64,000 nucleotides of DNA from Kribbella pittospori (GTDB lineage Bacteria; Actinomycetota; Actinomycetes; Propionibacteriales; Kribbellaceae): NCBI RefSeq assembly GCF_004331465.1, contig NZ_SJKB01000008.1, forward strand, positions 1 through 64,000, in the 5' to 3' direction. Every line of letters begins with the position of its first letter. The stretch's first letter is position 1. The notes under the pieces were generated by a model. It was given only the letters and a program-made list of their open reading frames with translations, was not told the origin of the DNA and ran no database searches. Of this stretch, positions 35,622 to 43,227 are shown piece by piece. A program made the translations under genes and the position numbers.

Positions 35622-38270
35622 ATGAGTCCCCGCCCGACCGTCCGACGCAGCACCGCCCCACCACGCCGGGTCAGACGCCGTACCGTCGGCGTCGCCCTGC
35701 TGGCCGCTGCAACAGTCCTCGCCGGCACCGCCTCCGCGACCGCCGGCTCAGCACCCCGCAGCACCGGCGGCTCACCGCAGAGCGTCGTACCGTCGGAGCT
35801 GTCCGAATCGACTCGGCTGGCAGACCGCCGGTCGCTCGTTGTCGGCGATCGCGCCTACGCGATGGGCGACGAGACCGGCCTCTACCCGGCCACCGGCTGG
35901 CACATCCGCGGTGAGATGGGTGGCTTCTGGACCCAGCCGATCAAGATGCTCGACGGGTTGTGGTTCGGCCTCGACGGCGCCTGGCTCGGCAAGGACGTGA
36001 CCGCCGCGAAGTACACCAGCGGTCACGGCTACAGCCGGATCGACTACTCCGGTGACGTGAACGTCCGCCGGACCGACTTCGTACCCGACGGCATCCGCGC
36101 CACGCTGGTCGGACTGACCTTCAAATCCGGTACGGCGAAGACCGTCAAGCTCGATGTGGACGCGCACTCCGAGCTGATGCAGTCCTACCCGTGGGGCTGG
36201 ACGACCCCGGGTGCGGCCGACGCCAACCTCCCGGACACCGGTGCGTACACCGACGGCTCGCTGCGGTTCCGCGAGCAGGGCACGCCGTCGTACCCGAACG
36301 CGACCGCGCACGACTACGCCGCGTTCGTCGGATCGTCCCTGCGTCCGACGGGCCACGCACTTGGTCCGGACCACCGCGGCCCGCAGGACCCCGCCGTGAT
36401 CTGCGCGGCCGACGGATTGACGCCCGCACGGTGTGACGACTCGCTGGTCGGGAAGGGCACCGGCGGCCGGCTGACGTACGACGTACAGCTCGCACCGGGC
36501 AAGGAGAAGACCGTCTGGTTCGCGGTGGCCGGATCCGACACCGGCGTGTCCTCCGCACAGCGCGAGTACAGCAAGGCGTTGAGCAACCCGGACAAGTTGC
36601 TGAAGGCAAAGGCTGACGAGCGGCGGCAGGTCGACAGCATGTCAGCGGTGGAGCTGCCTGGTGATCCGCTGCTGCAGCAGAGCGTCGAATGGAGCAAGCA
36701 GAACCTCGCCGACTCCGTACAGGAGGCACGCAACCTGCGCATCCGCGATGTCAACGAGGGCAAGGACTACCCGGCACCGGCCGGCACGGTCGGCACCGCA
36801 CGCTGGTTCGGTGCAGGCTTCCCGGACTATCCATGGCTGTTCGCAACCGACGGCGAGTACACGGCGTACGCCGCAGTCGCGGCCGGTCAGTTCAGCACGG
36901 TGAAGGACCACCTCAAGGCCTTGCGGGACGTCAGCGACATCCTCAACGACCGCAGCGGCAAGGTCGCGCACGAGGTCGTCCCGACCGGCGACGTGTACTT
37001 CGGTTCGAACCAGAGCGCGGGCAACACCGATGAGACGGTGAAGTTCCCGAGCATCGTCGCACTGCTGTGGCGGTGGACCGGCGACGACCGGTTCCGCGAC
37101 GACATGTACGACTTCAGCGTCCGCAACCTGCAGTACGTCTACCGCGAACTCGACAAGGACAGCGACGGCTGGCCCGAGGGTCTCGCGAACGTCGAACGCG
37201 CCGGTATGGGCGTGGAGAAACTCGACAGCACGGTCTATCTCGCCCGTGGTCTGCGCGACCTCGCCGACCTGGCGGCGTCCAAGCACGACAGCAAGGTCCA
37301 GCAGTGGGCAACGACTCGCGCGAACGACCTCGAGTCGCGGTTCGAGTCCCAGTGGTGGGTCCCACAGGCGATGGGGTACGCCGACTCCGTCGACGACCCG
37401 GCCAACCCCGCGAACGACAACACACCGATCTTCCAGCGGCACTGGATCGGTGTCACTCCGATGGAGGCCGAGCTGGTCCGGCCCGGAAAGCCGGTATCCC
37501 CGCTGGCTTCTGCAGAGCACGCGAACATCGCGCTCGACCAGCGCGAGAAGCCTTGCTACACAGGCGAATTCGGCCTCTTCCACACCGGCACCGGACCGAC
37601 CTCGGATCCGGCCGGCAACCCGGGTGCCTCGTGTGACCCGGTCGTCTCGCAGGTGAAGAGCGAGCGCAGCATCTTCTCGCTGAACACGTCGATCATGGCC
37701 GTTGCGGAAGGCAACTACGGTCGTCTCGGCACCGACCAGCAGCAGGTCTACACCACCGGCAACGCCCGCATCCAGCTCGACCCGAACGTGTGGGAGACGC
37801 CGGGTGCGATGCCGGAGATCGCGCCGTCGCCCGACTCGCCGGCGAACATCGGCCGGCCGTTCTACGACCGCTCGATGGCACTGCAGGCGTGGGGCACGTA
37901 CGGCGTACTGTGGCCGGTCGTGCACCAGCAGCTCGGTGTGGACCCGGACCTCGGCCACGGCCGGGTCTCGATCGTGCCGCAGCTTCCGGAGGGCCAGCAG
38001 AAGGTGGCCGGGAGCAACATCCAGCTCGGCCGCGGTTCGGTCGATGTCTCCGCACGCCTTACAGGCAAGGAATTGCGGACCGATGTCAAGGTGAAGGGGG
38101 TCGGGGCAACCTTCACGATCGGGGCCGTACTACCGGCCGGTGCGAGTGTGAAGAGCGTTTCGCTCGACGGCCACAAGGCGCAGTACAAGCTCGTCACCAC
38201 GACGCGTGGAGTGGAGGTGCAGGTAGCGACCCGGGGCTCGTCCTCGGCGCTGAAGATCACGCTCTCCTGA
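35622..38270 (+). CDS. secreted six-hairpin glycosidase (glycogen debranching-like)
   Basis: 882 residues. The N-terminus is a Sec-like signal (R-R-V-R-R-R-T-V-G-V-A-L-L-A-A-A-T-V-L-A to about residue 40). A ~270-residue beta-domain (Y-A-M-G-D-E-T-G-L-Y-P, G-G-F-W-T-Q-P-I-K) precedes an (alpha/alpha)6 catalytic domain with T-A-R-W-F-G-A-G-F-P-D-Y-P-W-L-F-A-T-D-G-E-Y-T, W-P-E-G-L-A-N-V-E and F-Y-D-R-S-M-A-L-Q-A-W-G, and a C-terminal beta-domain. This is the amylo-alpha-1,6-glucosidase/GDE-like fold; extracellular alpha-glucan or related oligosaccharide breakdown is likely, but the substrate is not fixed. It is co-transcribed with the LacI regulator. Confidence 0.8.
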   Translation: MSPRPTVRRSTAPPRRVRRRTVGVALLAAATVLAGTASATAGSAPRSTGGSPQSVVPSELSESTRLADRRSLVVGDRAYAMGDETGLYPATGWHIRGEMGGFWTQPIKMLDGLWFGLDGAWLGKDVTAAKYTSGHGYSRIDYSGDVNVRRTDFVPDGIRATLVGLTFKSGTAKTVKLDVDAHSELMQSYPWGWTTPGAADANLPDTGAYTDGSLRFREQGTPSYPNATAHDYAAFVGSSLRPTGHALGPDHRGPQDPAVICAADGLTPARCDDSLVGKGTGGRLTYDVQLAPGKEKTVWFAVAGSDTGVSSAQREYSKALSNPDKLLKAKADERRQVDSMSAVELPGDPLLQQSVEWSKQNLADSVQEARNLRIRDVNEGKDYPAPAGTVGTARWFGAGFPDYPWLFATDGEYTAYAAVAAGQFSTVKDHLKALRDVSDILNDRSGKVAHEVVPTGDVYFGSNQSAGNTDETVKFPSIVALLWRWTGDDRFRDDMYDFSVRNLQYVYRELDKDSDGWPEGLANVERAGMGVEKLDSTVYLARGLRDLADLAASKHDSKVQQWATTRANDLESRFESQWWVPQAMGYADSVDDPANPANDNTPIFQRHWIGVTPMEAELVRPGKPVSPLASAEHANIALDQREKPCYTGEFGLFHTGTGPTSDPAGNPGASCDPVVSQVKSERSIFSLNTSIMAVAEGNYGRLGTDQQQVYTTGNARIQLDPNVWETPGAMPEIAPSPDSPANIGRPFYDRSMALQAWGTYGVLWPVVHQQLGVDPDLGHGRVSIVPQLPEGQQKVAGSNIQLGRGSVDVSARLTGKELRTDVKVKGVGATFTIGAVLPAGASVKSVSLDGHKAQYKLVTTTRGVEVQVATRGSSSALKITLS

Positions 38271-38280
38271 CCCGCTGACT

Positions 38281-38353
38281 CCGGGGTCGTGGCCGAGGCG
38301 GGCACGACCCCGGATCGCCGGCCGGCGCACAACCGTTCTGTGCGCCGGCCGGC
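38281..38353 (+). terminator. tandem terminator after glycosidase gene
   Basis: A first stem CCGGGGTCGT (38281-38290) / ACGACCCCGG (38304-38313) is followed by a perfect 15-bp stem GCCGGCCGGCGCACA (38317-38331) / TGTGCGCCGGCCGGC (38339-38353), then TTTCTTGTGTCTGTTTT. The second is a classical intrinsic terminator. Confidence 0.92.
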
Positions 38354-38411
38354 TTTCTTGTGTCTGTTTTCGGCACCTGCGAGTGCCGTTAGACGGCGTG
38401 CCGAACGTGAA

Positions 38412-38541
38412 GCGGAGCCCCTCCGAGTATGAGTCGGAGGGGCCCCGCATTAGCTGAAGGAAGGTGACGTCTCCAGCCTCCCGAACGAGTCCGTAGGACC
38501 GGCAGACCCCGTCACCGGTCTACCTCAGTGGGGATCCCCAC
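38412..38541. ncRNA. candidate structured noncoding RNA
   Basis: Between convergent genes lies a cluster of stems: a 15-bp stem 38412-38426 / 38434-38448 with one mismatch, that becomes a U-G pair if the - strand is transcribed; then GGTGACG (38463-38469) / CGTCACC (38510-38516) enclosing GTCC-GTA-GGAC (38489-38499); and TGGGGATCCCCA around 38528-38539. No open reading frame is convincing. No known RNA family is recognised. The first hairpin may only be a further terminator. Confidence 0.35.
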
Positions 38542-38677
38542 CGCGAGGGGCCTCGGTTTTCGCTCGACCCGCCGCTCCTTTGCAGAAACAGCGTGTCGAC
38601 ATTTCTACCGCCGTCGGCCAGGGTCGCACAACCCCTTCCTGCCAACAGTTTGCGCCACTTCTCAACCTGCCACCTGT

Positions 38678-38743
38678 TCTCCACAGCGACCCGGCAACCG
38701 TCCACAGATATCGTCCAACTTATACACACCCCCTGTGCATAAC
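38678..38743. promoter_or_regulatory. DnaA-box-like cluster
   Basis: TTATACACA (38721-38729) and TGTGCATAA (38735-38743, i.e. TTATGCACA on the other strand) face each other across 5 nt; each is one base from the DnaA consensus TTATCCACA. TTCTCCACA (38678-38686) is a third near match and GTCCACAGA (38701-38709) a weaker one. The region is AT-richer than its surroundings. This is too small for oriC and no dnaA/dnaN lies nearby; a DnaA-titrating or regulatory site is possible. Confidence 0.4.
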
Positions 38744-38756
38744 ATCGGTCGTTCGT

Positions 38757-39554
38757 TCAACCCTTGGCCGGCTTCAGCGCCATCGGTCGCAGCAGCAGAT
38801 ACCCGGCGTACAAACCGAGCGCGGTGACCACGGCGACGGCCGGTACGGCGACTGCCAGTGGTGGACGATCGTAGCCCAGCCGCGACAGCGGCTCGGCCAG
38901 CCACTGGGCGACCAGGAGGAACTCGGTCGCCGCGGCCGGCAGCACGGACAGCGGCAGCAGCAGTACTCCGCGCCAGAAGCCGAGCCGGTAGAACGTGATG
39001 CCGAGCAACCAGCCCGCCACCTCATGCGCGACGATCAGCAGGAAGAACTCGGTGAAGATCATGCCGATCTGCGAGGTACTGGTGAAAAGATGCCGGTTCT
39101 CCATCGCCTGGGCCCAGCCCTGCCAGTCGTAGATCACCCGTTCGACCTGGTAGACCAGCACCCACAACACCGCGGTCCCCGCCGCGGCCCCGACCAGGAA
39201 GATGCCCCCGGCAACGGAAAACATCCGTCGGGTGACGCCCTGCGCGACCATCAGTTTCAGGTACGCCGGCGCCATCATGATGCCGACCGCCACCGAGAAG
39301 TACTTGGGCGACTGGGTGCCGTAGTCCCACATGCTGAACCCGGTCCCGCCGGAGCCGGTCTGGACGATGAACCCGCCCACCGCGAAGACGACCACCATGA
39401 TGGCCCAGTACCCGCCGATCATCGGCCGGGAGCCGATCAGCATCGCGTACAGGACCTGCCGCAGCCGGTACCACGACGTGACACCGCGCGGCATCGACGT
39501 GGCGACAGCAACCCGCTGCGCGTCCTCGGTCCGGTTGTCGACTGCGGTACTCAT
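38757..39554 (-). CDS. ABC transporter permease subunit
   Basis: 265 residues with six membrane helices (about residues 48-70, 90-110, 118-140, 165-195, 200-220, 232-252) and a hydrophilic start. No Pfam-like signature is obvious; the context identifies it, because the ATPase gene ends inside its start (TCAT = ATGA overlap). With the YtrA-type regulator upstream it forms a GntR-ATPase-permease exporter module, similar in arrangement to the one at 48464-50771. Confidence 0.8.
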   Translation of the reverse strand: MSTAVDNRTEDAQRVAVATSMPRGVTSWYRLRQVLYAMLIGSRPMIGGYWAIMVVVFAVGGFIVQTGSGGTGFSMWDYGTQSPKYFSVAVGIMMAPAYLKLMVAQGVTRRMFSVAGGIFLVGAAAGTAVLWVLVYQVERVIYDWQGWAQAMENRHLFTSTSQIGMIFTEFFLLIVAHEVAGWLLGITFYRLGFWRGVLLLPLSVLPAAATEFLLVAQWLAEPLSRLGYDRPPLAVAVPAVAVVTALGLYAGYLLLRPMALKPAKG

Positions 39555-40477
39555 GAACGAGCTCCAGGGGTCGGGGCGGTGAGGTGCACGAAGAGGTCCT
39601 GCAGGCCGACCGGGCCGACCTCCAGGCCGGCTTGCCTCGCCTGGGCGAGCAGCGCTGGATCGAGATCGCCGAGCACGGTGGTGGACTTGGTGCCGCCGAG
39701 CTTCTCCTCCGCCAGCACGGTGAACCCGGCGGTGAAGTCGTCCACCGCGGCGGCCGGTCCGACGATCGAGGCGCCACGGCCGCGGAGCGCGTCGACCGGC
39801 GACTGGGTGACGAGACGGCCGTTGTCGAGGATCACGACCTCCTCGAGCAGCGGGCTGACCTCGGCGACCAGATGCGTCGACAGCACGATCGTCCGCGGCA
39901 CCTCGGCGTAGTCGGCGAGCAGGACGTCGTAGAACAGGTTGCGGGACGGGACGTCCATGCCGAGGTAGGTCTCGTCGAAGATCGTCAGCGGTGCCCGGCT
40001 GGCCAGCCCGAGCACGACTCCGAGGGCGGACTTCTTACCGCGGGAGAGCTTGCTCACCTTCTTGCCGGTCGGCACCTCGAACCGATCCAGCAGCTCGCCG
40101 GCCAGGTCGTCGTCCCAGTACGGACGCAGGCTCGACGCGAGCCCGAGCACGTGCTTCACCGGCGCCGCGTCGACCAGGTCACCGGACTCGCGGATCAGGC
40201 AGACCCGGCTGGTGACGACCGCGTTCTCGTACGGCTCCTGCGTCGTGCCGAGGTCGGCGGACTCGACCAGCACCCGCCCCTCGTCCGGGCGCCGGAAGCC
40301 GGCCAGGGTCGCGGCGAGCGTGCTCTTCCCGGAACCGTTGCGGCCGAGCAGACCGTGGATCGTGCCGGGCGCCAGACGCAGGTCGAGCCGATCGAGTGCC
40401 GGCACGCCGCCGAACCGGACCGACAGGTTCTCGGTCCGCACCGCGAGCGCGGTCTGTTCAAGAGTGCTGGTGGTCAT
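39551..40477 (-). CDS. ABC transporter ATP-binding protein
   Basis: 308 residues: Walker A G-R-N-G-S-G-K-S-T, Q-loop region replaced by C-L-I-R-E-S-G-D, signature L-S-R-G-K-K-S-A in place of L-S-G-G-Q, Walker B L-T-I-F-D-E-T-Y-L-G-M-D, and switch His in S-T-H-L. The signature and Walker B variants are like those of YtrB/EcsA-like exporters controlled by small GntR regulators. The ATG at 40477 is chosen; longer in-frame reading into repeat B is spurious. Operon: GntR (40639-41004), ATPase, permease; repeat B lies between the first two. Confidence 0.9.
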   Translation of the reverse strand: MTTSTLEQTALAVRTENLSVRFGGVPALDRLDLRLAPGTIHGLLGRNGSGKSTLAATLAGFRRPDEGRVLVESADLGTTQEPYENAVVTSRVCLIRESGDLVDAAPVKHVLGLASSLRPYWDDDLAGELLDRFEVPTGKKVSKLSRGKKSALGVVLGLASRAPLTIFDETYLGMDVPSRNLFYDVLLADYAEVPRTIVLSTHLVAEVSPLLEEVVILDNGRLVTQSPVDALRGRGASIVGPAAAVDDFTAGFTVLAEEKLGGTKSTTVLGDLDPALLAQARQAGLEVGPVGLQDLFVHLTAPTPGARS

Positions 40478-40491
40478 CAGGCGTCTCCGTG

Positions 40492-40653
40492 GATCGTGTC
40501 TGGTGGTCCCGCGCCGTAGCGAGCAGGTGCTCGGTGCGGTGCATCGGCGTGCTGGAGTGAAGGTCTCGATGCGGCGCATCGTGGCCTTTGCTCCAGTGCG
40601 GCGAGGTGCCGTGCCGAGTGCCGCGCAGTAGGCGCGGATCACCAGACACGATC
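40492..40653 (+). repeat. structured palindromic repeat, copy B
   Basis: 162 bp symmetric about 40573. The outer arms begin GATCGTGTCTGGTGGTC (40492 on) and end with its complement (to 40653), with one G-U pair and a bulged C. Inside lie GGTGCTCGG (40526-40534) / CCGAGTGCC (40614-40622), two G-U pairs; CTGGAGTGAAGGTC (40552-40565) / GGCCTTTGCTCCAG (40583-40596), three G-U pairs; and the apical hairpin CGATGC-GGC-GCATCG (40567-40581). The right arm is the 3' end of the GntR gene (codons D-R-V-W-stop on the - strand), and the left arm is its inverted copy. It separates the GntR and ATPase genes of an operon. Confidence 0.85.
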
Positions 40654-41004
40654 TTCCCTCCGGATGTGCTGGACGACATCCTTGAGCGGTACGCCGATGG
40701 CCTTGGCCTCCCGGATCATCGGGTCGACCACGTCGGCGAAGAACGAGTCCTGGCGGCCGGTGCGGAGCAGGAGGCGGGCGTTCGGGCTGACGAACATCCC
40801 GATCCCGCGCTTCTTGTAGAGCACGCCCTCGTCGACCAGTTGAGCGAAGCCCTTGGCCGCGGTCGCCGGGTTGATCCGGTAGAACGCGGCGTACTGGTTG
40901 GTCGACATGACCTGCTCGTCCTCGGCGAGGGCGCCGGTCACGATGTCGTTCTTGATCTGCTCCGCAATCTGCAGATAGATCGGACTCCGATCGTCGAACA
41001 CCAC
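40639..41004 (-). CDS. GntR family transcriptional regulator, YtrA type
   Basis: 121 residues: S-P-I-Y-L-Q-I-A-E-Q-I-K-N-D-I-V-T-G and S-T-N-Q-Y-A-A-F-Y-R-I-N-P-A-T-A-A-K-G-F are the GntR winged helix; the short C-terminus has no ligand domain, as in YtrA. It is expected to repress its own ABC exporter operon, here through the 24-bp palindrome at 41035-41058. Start GTG 41004 behind AGAGGGGG. The last four codons and the stop lie in the right arm of repeat B, so the repeat may have altered the C-terminus. Confidence 0.9.
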   Translation of the reverse strand: MVFDDRSPIYLQIAEQIKNDIVTGALAEDEQVMSTNQYAAFYRINPATAAKGFAQLVDEGVLYKKRGIGMFVSPNARLLLRTGRQDSFFADVVDPMIREAKAIGVPLKDVVQHIRREDRVW

Positions 41005-41034
41005 GGCCCCCTCTCTGCCATCACCCGGTCCACC

Positions 41035-41058
41035 GGTTCGTTACTTGAGTAACGAACC
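41035..41058. promoter_or_regulatory. YtrA-type operator
   Basis: GGTTCGTTACT-TG-AGTAACGAACC is a perfect 24-bp palindrome, 31 nt upstream of the GTG of the YtrA-type regulator on the opposite strand. Autorepression of the exporter operon is the simplest reading. Confidence 0.8.
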
Positions 41059-41074
41059 ATAGCACCTCATGGGG

Positions 41075-41803
41075 TCAGCCGCCTGACGCGTACGACGACT
41101 GCTGCAAAGACTTCTTCAGCGCCGGTACGACGGGCCCGACCCGGACACCGAGTTGCGCCAGCCGATCCTTGTGGCGGTTGCGCTGATCCTTGGTGACGAC
41201 CGTGCGCAGATCCGCGGTTGCGGCCAGCACGACAACGGCAGCGTCACGGAGGTCGACGCGTGTGACCAGCCGGGACGGGCGGAGGGTGTCCGTCGCACTC
41301 TGCAGCACCTGGCGCCTAATCAGCGGATGCCGGAGCGTGATGCCATGGCGCGGGAACAGACCAAGGACGCGGTACGGCTCGACCCTGATCAGGTAGGCAC
41401 GCTCCAGGTCGCTGCGGACCTCGCGGACGATCGCGCGCTGCCGACGGTCGACCCAGGTCTTCCACCTCCGCGGACCACGGCTGCCGATGTCGGCGAGGAT
41501 TCCCGCCAGGACCTGATCCTCCGGCGCGGCCACCTTCGTCAGCCGGGCGCGACCGTTGTCGTCGGCAAGGTTCCCGGCGAGCTGGAGGTCGACCAACGCG
41601 GCCGCGCGGAGCAGCTTGCCGAGCTTCGAAGTGTTCGTCAGGCGACCCTTCATCGGGTCGTAGGCGAGCAGGAAAAGCCTTGCTGCCAAGGCATCCGGCG
41701 CCTTCGCCTTGCCGAGGGCAACGGTCTTCCGAGCACGCGCCGGGCGTCGGCTCGGGACGCTCCGGGCGGGCCGCCGCAGCGGCGTCACCACAGCTCTACT
41801 CAT
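41075..41803 (-). CDS. GPP34 (GOLPH3-like) family protein
   Basis: 242 residues: L-F-L-L-A-Y-D-P-M-K-G-R at the start of the domain, L-L-R-A-A-A-L-V-D-L-Q-L-A-G, and the long helix bundle ending R-H-K-D-R-L-A-Q-L-G are the GPP34/Vps74 pattern, known in eukaryotes for binding phosphatidylinositol-4-phosphate at the Golgi. Bacterial members are common in actinomycetes; function is unknown, though membrane association is likely. The start overlaps the RHH gene end by 8 nt. It is the last gene of the SPFH-RHH-GPP34 operon. Confidence 0.82.
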   Translation of the reverse strand: MSRAVVTPLRRPARSVPSRRPARARKTVALGKAKAPDALAARLFLLAYDPMKGRLTNTSKLGKLLRAAALVDLQLAGNLADDNGRARLTKVAAPEDQVLAGILADIGSRGPRRWKTWVDRRQRAIVREVRSDLERAYLIRVEPYRVLGLFPRHGITLRHPLIRRQVLQSATDTLRPSRLVTRVDLRDAAVVVLAATADLRTVVTKDQRNRHKDRLAQLGVRVGPVVPALKKSLQQSSYASGG

Positions 41804-42005
41804 GGTCTTCCTCCTTGGCCGGACGGCCCGGGCGGCGGATCTTGCCGACACCTGACGGCAGCCGGCCGGCATCGGCCAGCGCCCGCCGGAGCAGGTACTC
41901 GATCTGTGCGTTGGTGCTGCGCAGGTCGTCGGCCGCCCACCGGGCCAGCGCGTCATGCACCACAGGATCCAGCCGGAGCAGGATCTTCTTACGTTCGACG
42001 GCCAC
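41796..42005 (-). CDS. ribbon-helix-helix-like small protein
   Basis: 69 residues, GTG start at 42005. V-E-R-K-K-I-L-L-R-L-D-P-V-V-H-D-A-L-A-R-W-A-A-D-D-L reads as the beta-strand and first helix of a ribbon-helix-helix (Arc/CopG) DNA-binding protein, and R-S-T-N-A-Q-I-E-Y-L-L-R-R-A-L as the second helix. The basic tail (R-R-P-G-R-P-A-K-E-E-D-H-E) could add DNA contacts. It lies between an SPFH protein gene and GPP34 gene with an 8-nt overlap to the latter, so it may regulate the operon through the palindrome at 42959-42974. Confidence 0.7.
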   Translation of the reverse strand: MAVERKKILLRLDPVVHDALARWAADDLRSTNAQIEYLLRRALADAGRLPSGVGKIRRPGRPAKEEDHE

Positions 42006-42014
42006 GGCGGCCGC

Positions 42015-42926
42015 TCACTGGTAGAGCGAGCCGGCGTTGACCACCGGTTGGGCATCCCGGTCGCCGCACAACACCACCATCAGGTTGCTGACCATCGTCG
42101 CCTTGCGCTCCTCGTCGAGGTCGACCACTTCGTGCTCGGACAGCCGGGCCAGGGCGAGCTCGACCATGCCGACCGCACCCTCGACGATCCGCTGCCGGGC
42201 CGCGACGACCGCGCCCGCCTGCTGACGGCGCAGCATCGCCTGGGCGATCTCCGGCGCGTAGGCGAGGTGGGTGATGCGCGACTCGATCACATGCACCCCG
42301 GCCGCCTGCACCCGCGCGGCGATCTCGGCCGACAGCGTCTCGGTGATCTCGTCGGTGCTGTCCCGCAGCGACAGGCCGCCCTCGTCGGAGTGCACGTCGT
42401 ACGGGTAGCTGTTGGCGATGTGCCGGACCGCGGTCTCGGTCTGGATCGCGACGAACTCGACGAAGTCGTCCACCTCGAACATCGCCTGCGCGGTGTCCTC
42501 GACCTGCCAGACCACCACCGCGGCGATCTCGATCGGATTGCCGTCGGAATCGTTGACCTTGGCAACGGCTGTCTCGTGGTTGCGGATCCGGGTGGAGATC
42601 TCACGCCGCTGGGAGATCGGGTTCACCCAGCGCAGACCGTCGGTGCGCAGCGTTCCGGCGTACCGGCCGAGGATCTGCAGCACCCGGGCGCGCCCCGGCG
42701 AGACCGGCGTCAGCCCGGCGGCCACGATCAGGCCGACGAGGAAGATCAGCACGGAGACGACGGTCAGCACGCCCTGGCCCTGGCTCACGCCGATCACGAA
42801 CAACACCACAGCGCCCACCACCAGCACGAACGCCAACCCAGCCATCGGCCACCCGTTGACCTCCCAAGCCCCCCGCTCGGTCACCTTCGGCTTCGGCATC
42901 TCCACCGCAACATCCACGTCCGCCAT
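42015..42926 (-). CDS. SPFH (stomatin/flotillin-like) domain protein
   Basis: 303 residues. After a charged start come two N-terminal membrane helices (about residues 25-70), then an SPFH domain with T-P-V-S-P-G-R-A-R-V-L-Q-I-L-G-R-Y-A-G-T, V-V-W-Q-V-E-D-T-A-Q-A-M-F-E-V and E-R-K-A-T-M-V-S-N-L. Such proteins form membrane microdomain scaffolds. The ATG at 42926 follows GAGAGGAG. It heads an operon with the RHH-like and GPP34 genes; a perfect palindrome lies upstream. Confidence 0.85.
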   Translation of the reverse strand: MADVDVAVEMPKPKVTERGAWEVNGWPMAGLAFVLVVGAVVLFVIGVSQGQGVLTVVSVLIFLVGLIVAAGLTPVSPGRARVLQILGRYAGTLRTDGLRWVNPISQRREISTRIRNHETAVAKVNDSDGNPIEIAAVVVWQVEDTAQAMFEVDDFVEFVAIQTETAVRHIANSYPYDVHSDEGGLSLRDSTDEITETLSAEIAARVQAAGVHVIESRITHLAYAPEIAQAMLRRQQAGAVVAARQRIVEGAVGMVELALARLSEHEVVDLDEERKATMVSNLMVVLCGDRDAQPVVNAGSLYQ

Positions 42927-42958
42927 CACCAGCTCCTCTCGAATATCCCCAAGGTAGC

Positions 42959-42974
42959 AAAGTGATATCACTTT
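42959..42974. promoter_or_regulatory. palindromic operator of SPFH operon
   Basis: AAAGTGATATCACTTT is a perfect 16-bp palindrome 32 nt upstream of the SPFH start. It is the sort of site a ribbon-helix-helix dimer would bind; the RHH-like protein of the same operon is an obvious candidate. Confidence 0.65.
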
Positions 42975-43060
42975 AACAAGCAGCAGATCGCTGGCGGCTT
43001 GTGTCACCGCTGGCGGGTTCTAGCCGGTCACCGAGCAAACAACCCGCCGGCGAACCAGAC

Positions 43061-43227
43061 CTAGTGCCCTGCGTCGGAGATCCCTTGAGTGATTGCGGTG
43101 TCCAGGTGCGTGCATCGCAAGGCGGAGAAGCGTCCTCGATGCGGAGCATCGTGGATGCTTCTCCAACGCCGCGAGGTGCGTGCCTGGGCGCCGCAAGCGC
43201 CAAGGGATCTCCGACGCAGGGCACTAG
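43061..43227 (+). repeat. structured palindromic repeat, copy C
   Basis: 167 bp symmetric about 43144. Perfect 27-bp outer arms (43061-43087 and 43201-43227), starting CTAGTGCCCTGCGTC, then TTGCGG/CCGCAA. The core GGTGTCCAGG (43097-43106) / CCTGGGCGCC (43183-43192) has two U-G pairs. GAGAAGCGTCC (43125-43135) / GGATGCTTCTC (43153-43163) has one. The apex is CGATGC-GGA-GCATCG (43137-43151). Internal segments GTGCGTGCATCG and GCCGCGAGGTGCGTG are identical to those of copy D. The right arm includes the stop codon of pabC (43224-43226). No open reading frame is inside. It lies between pabC and the SPFH operon, on the + strand, opposite to both. Confidence 0.88.

Noticed and set aside
38678..38743. 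A chromosomal replication origin
   Set aside because: Only two to four DnaA-like boxes, no AT-rich unwinding region of useful size, and no dnaA or dnaN gene in the window.
42959..42974. Reading the AAAGTGATATCACTTT palindrome as part of repeat C
   Set aside because: It lies 87 nt from the element and shares no motif with it; copies A, B and D have no such palindrome nearby.
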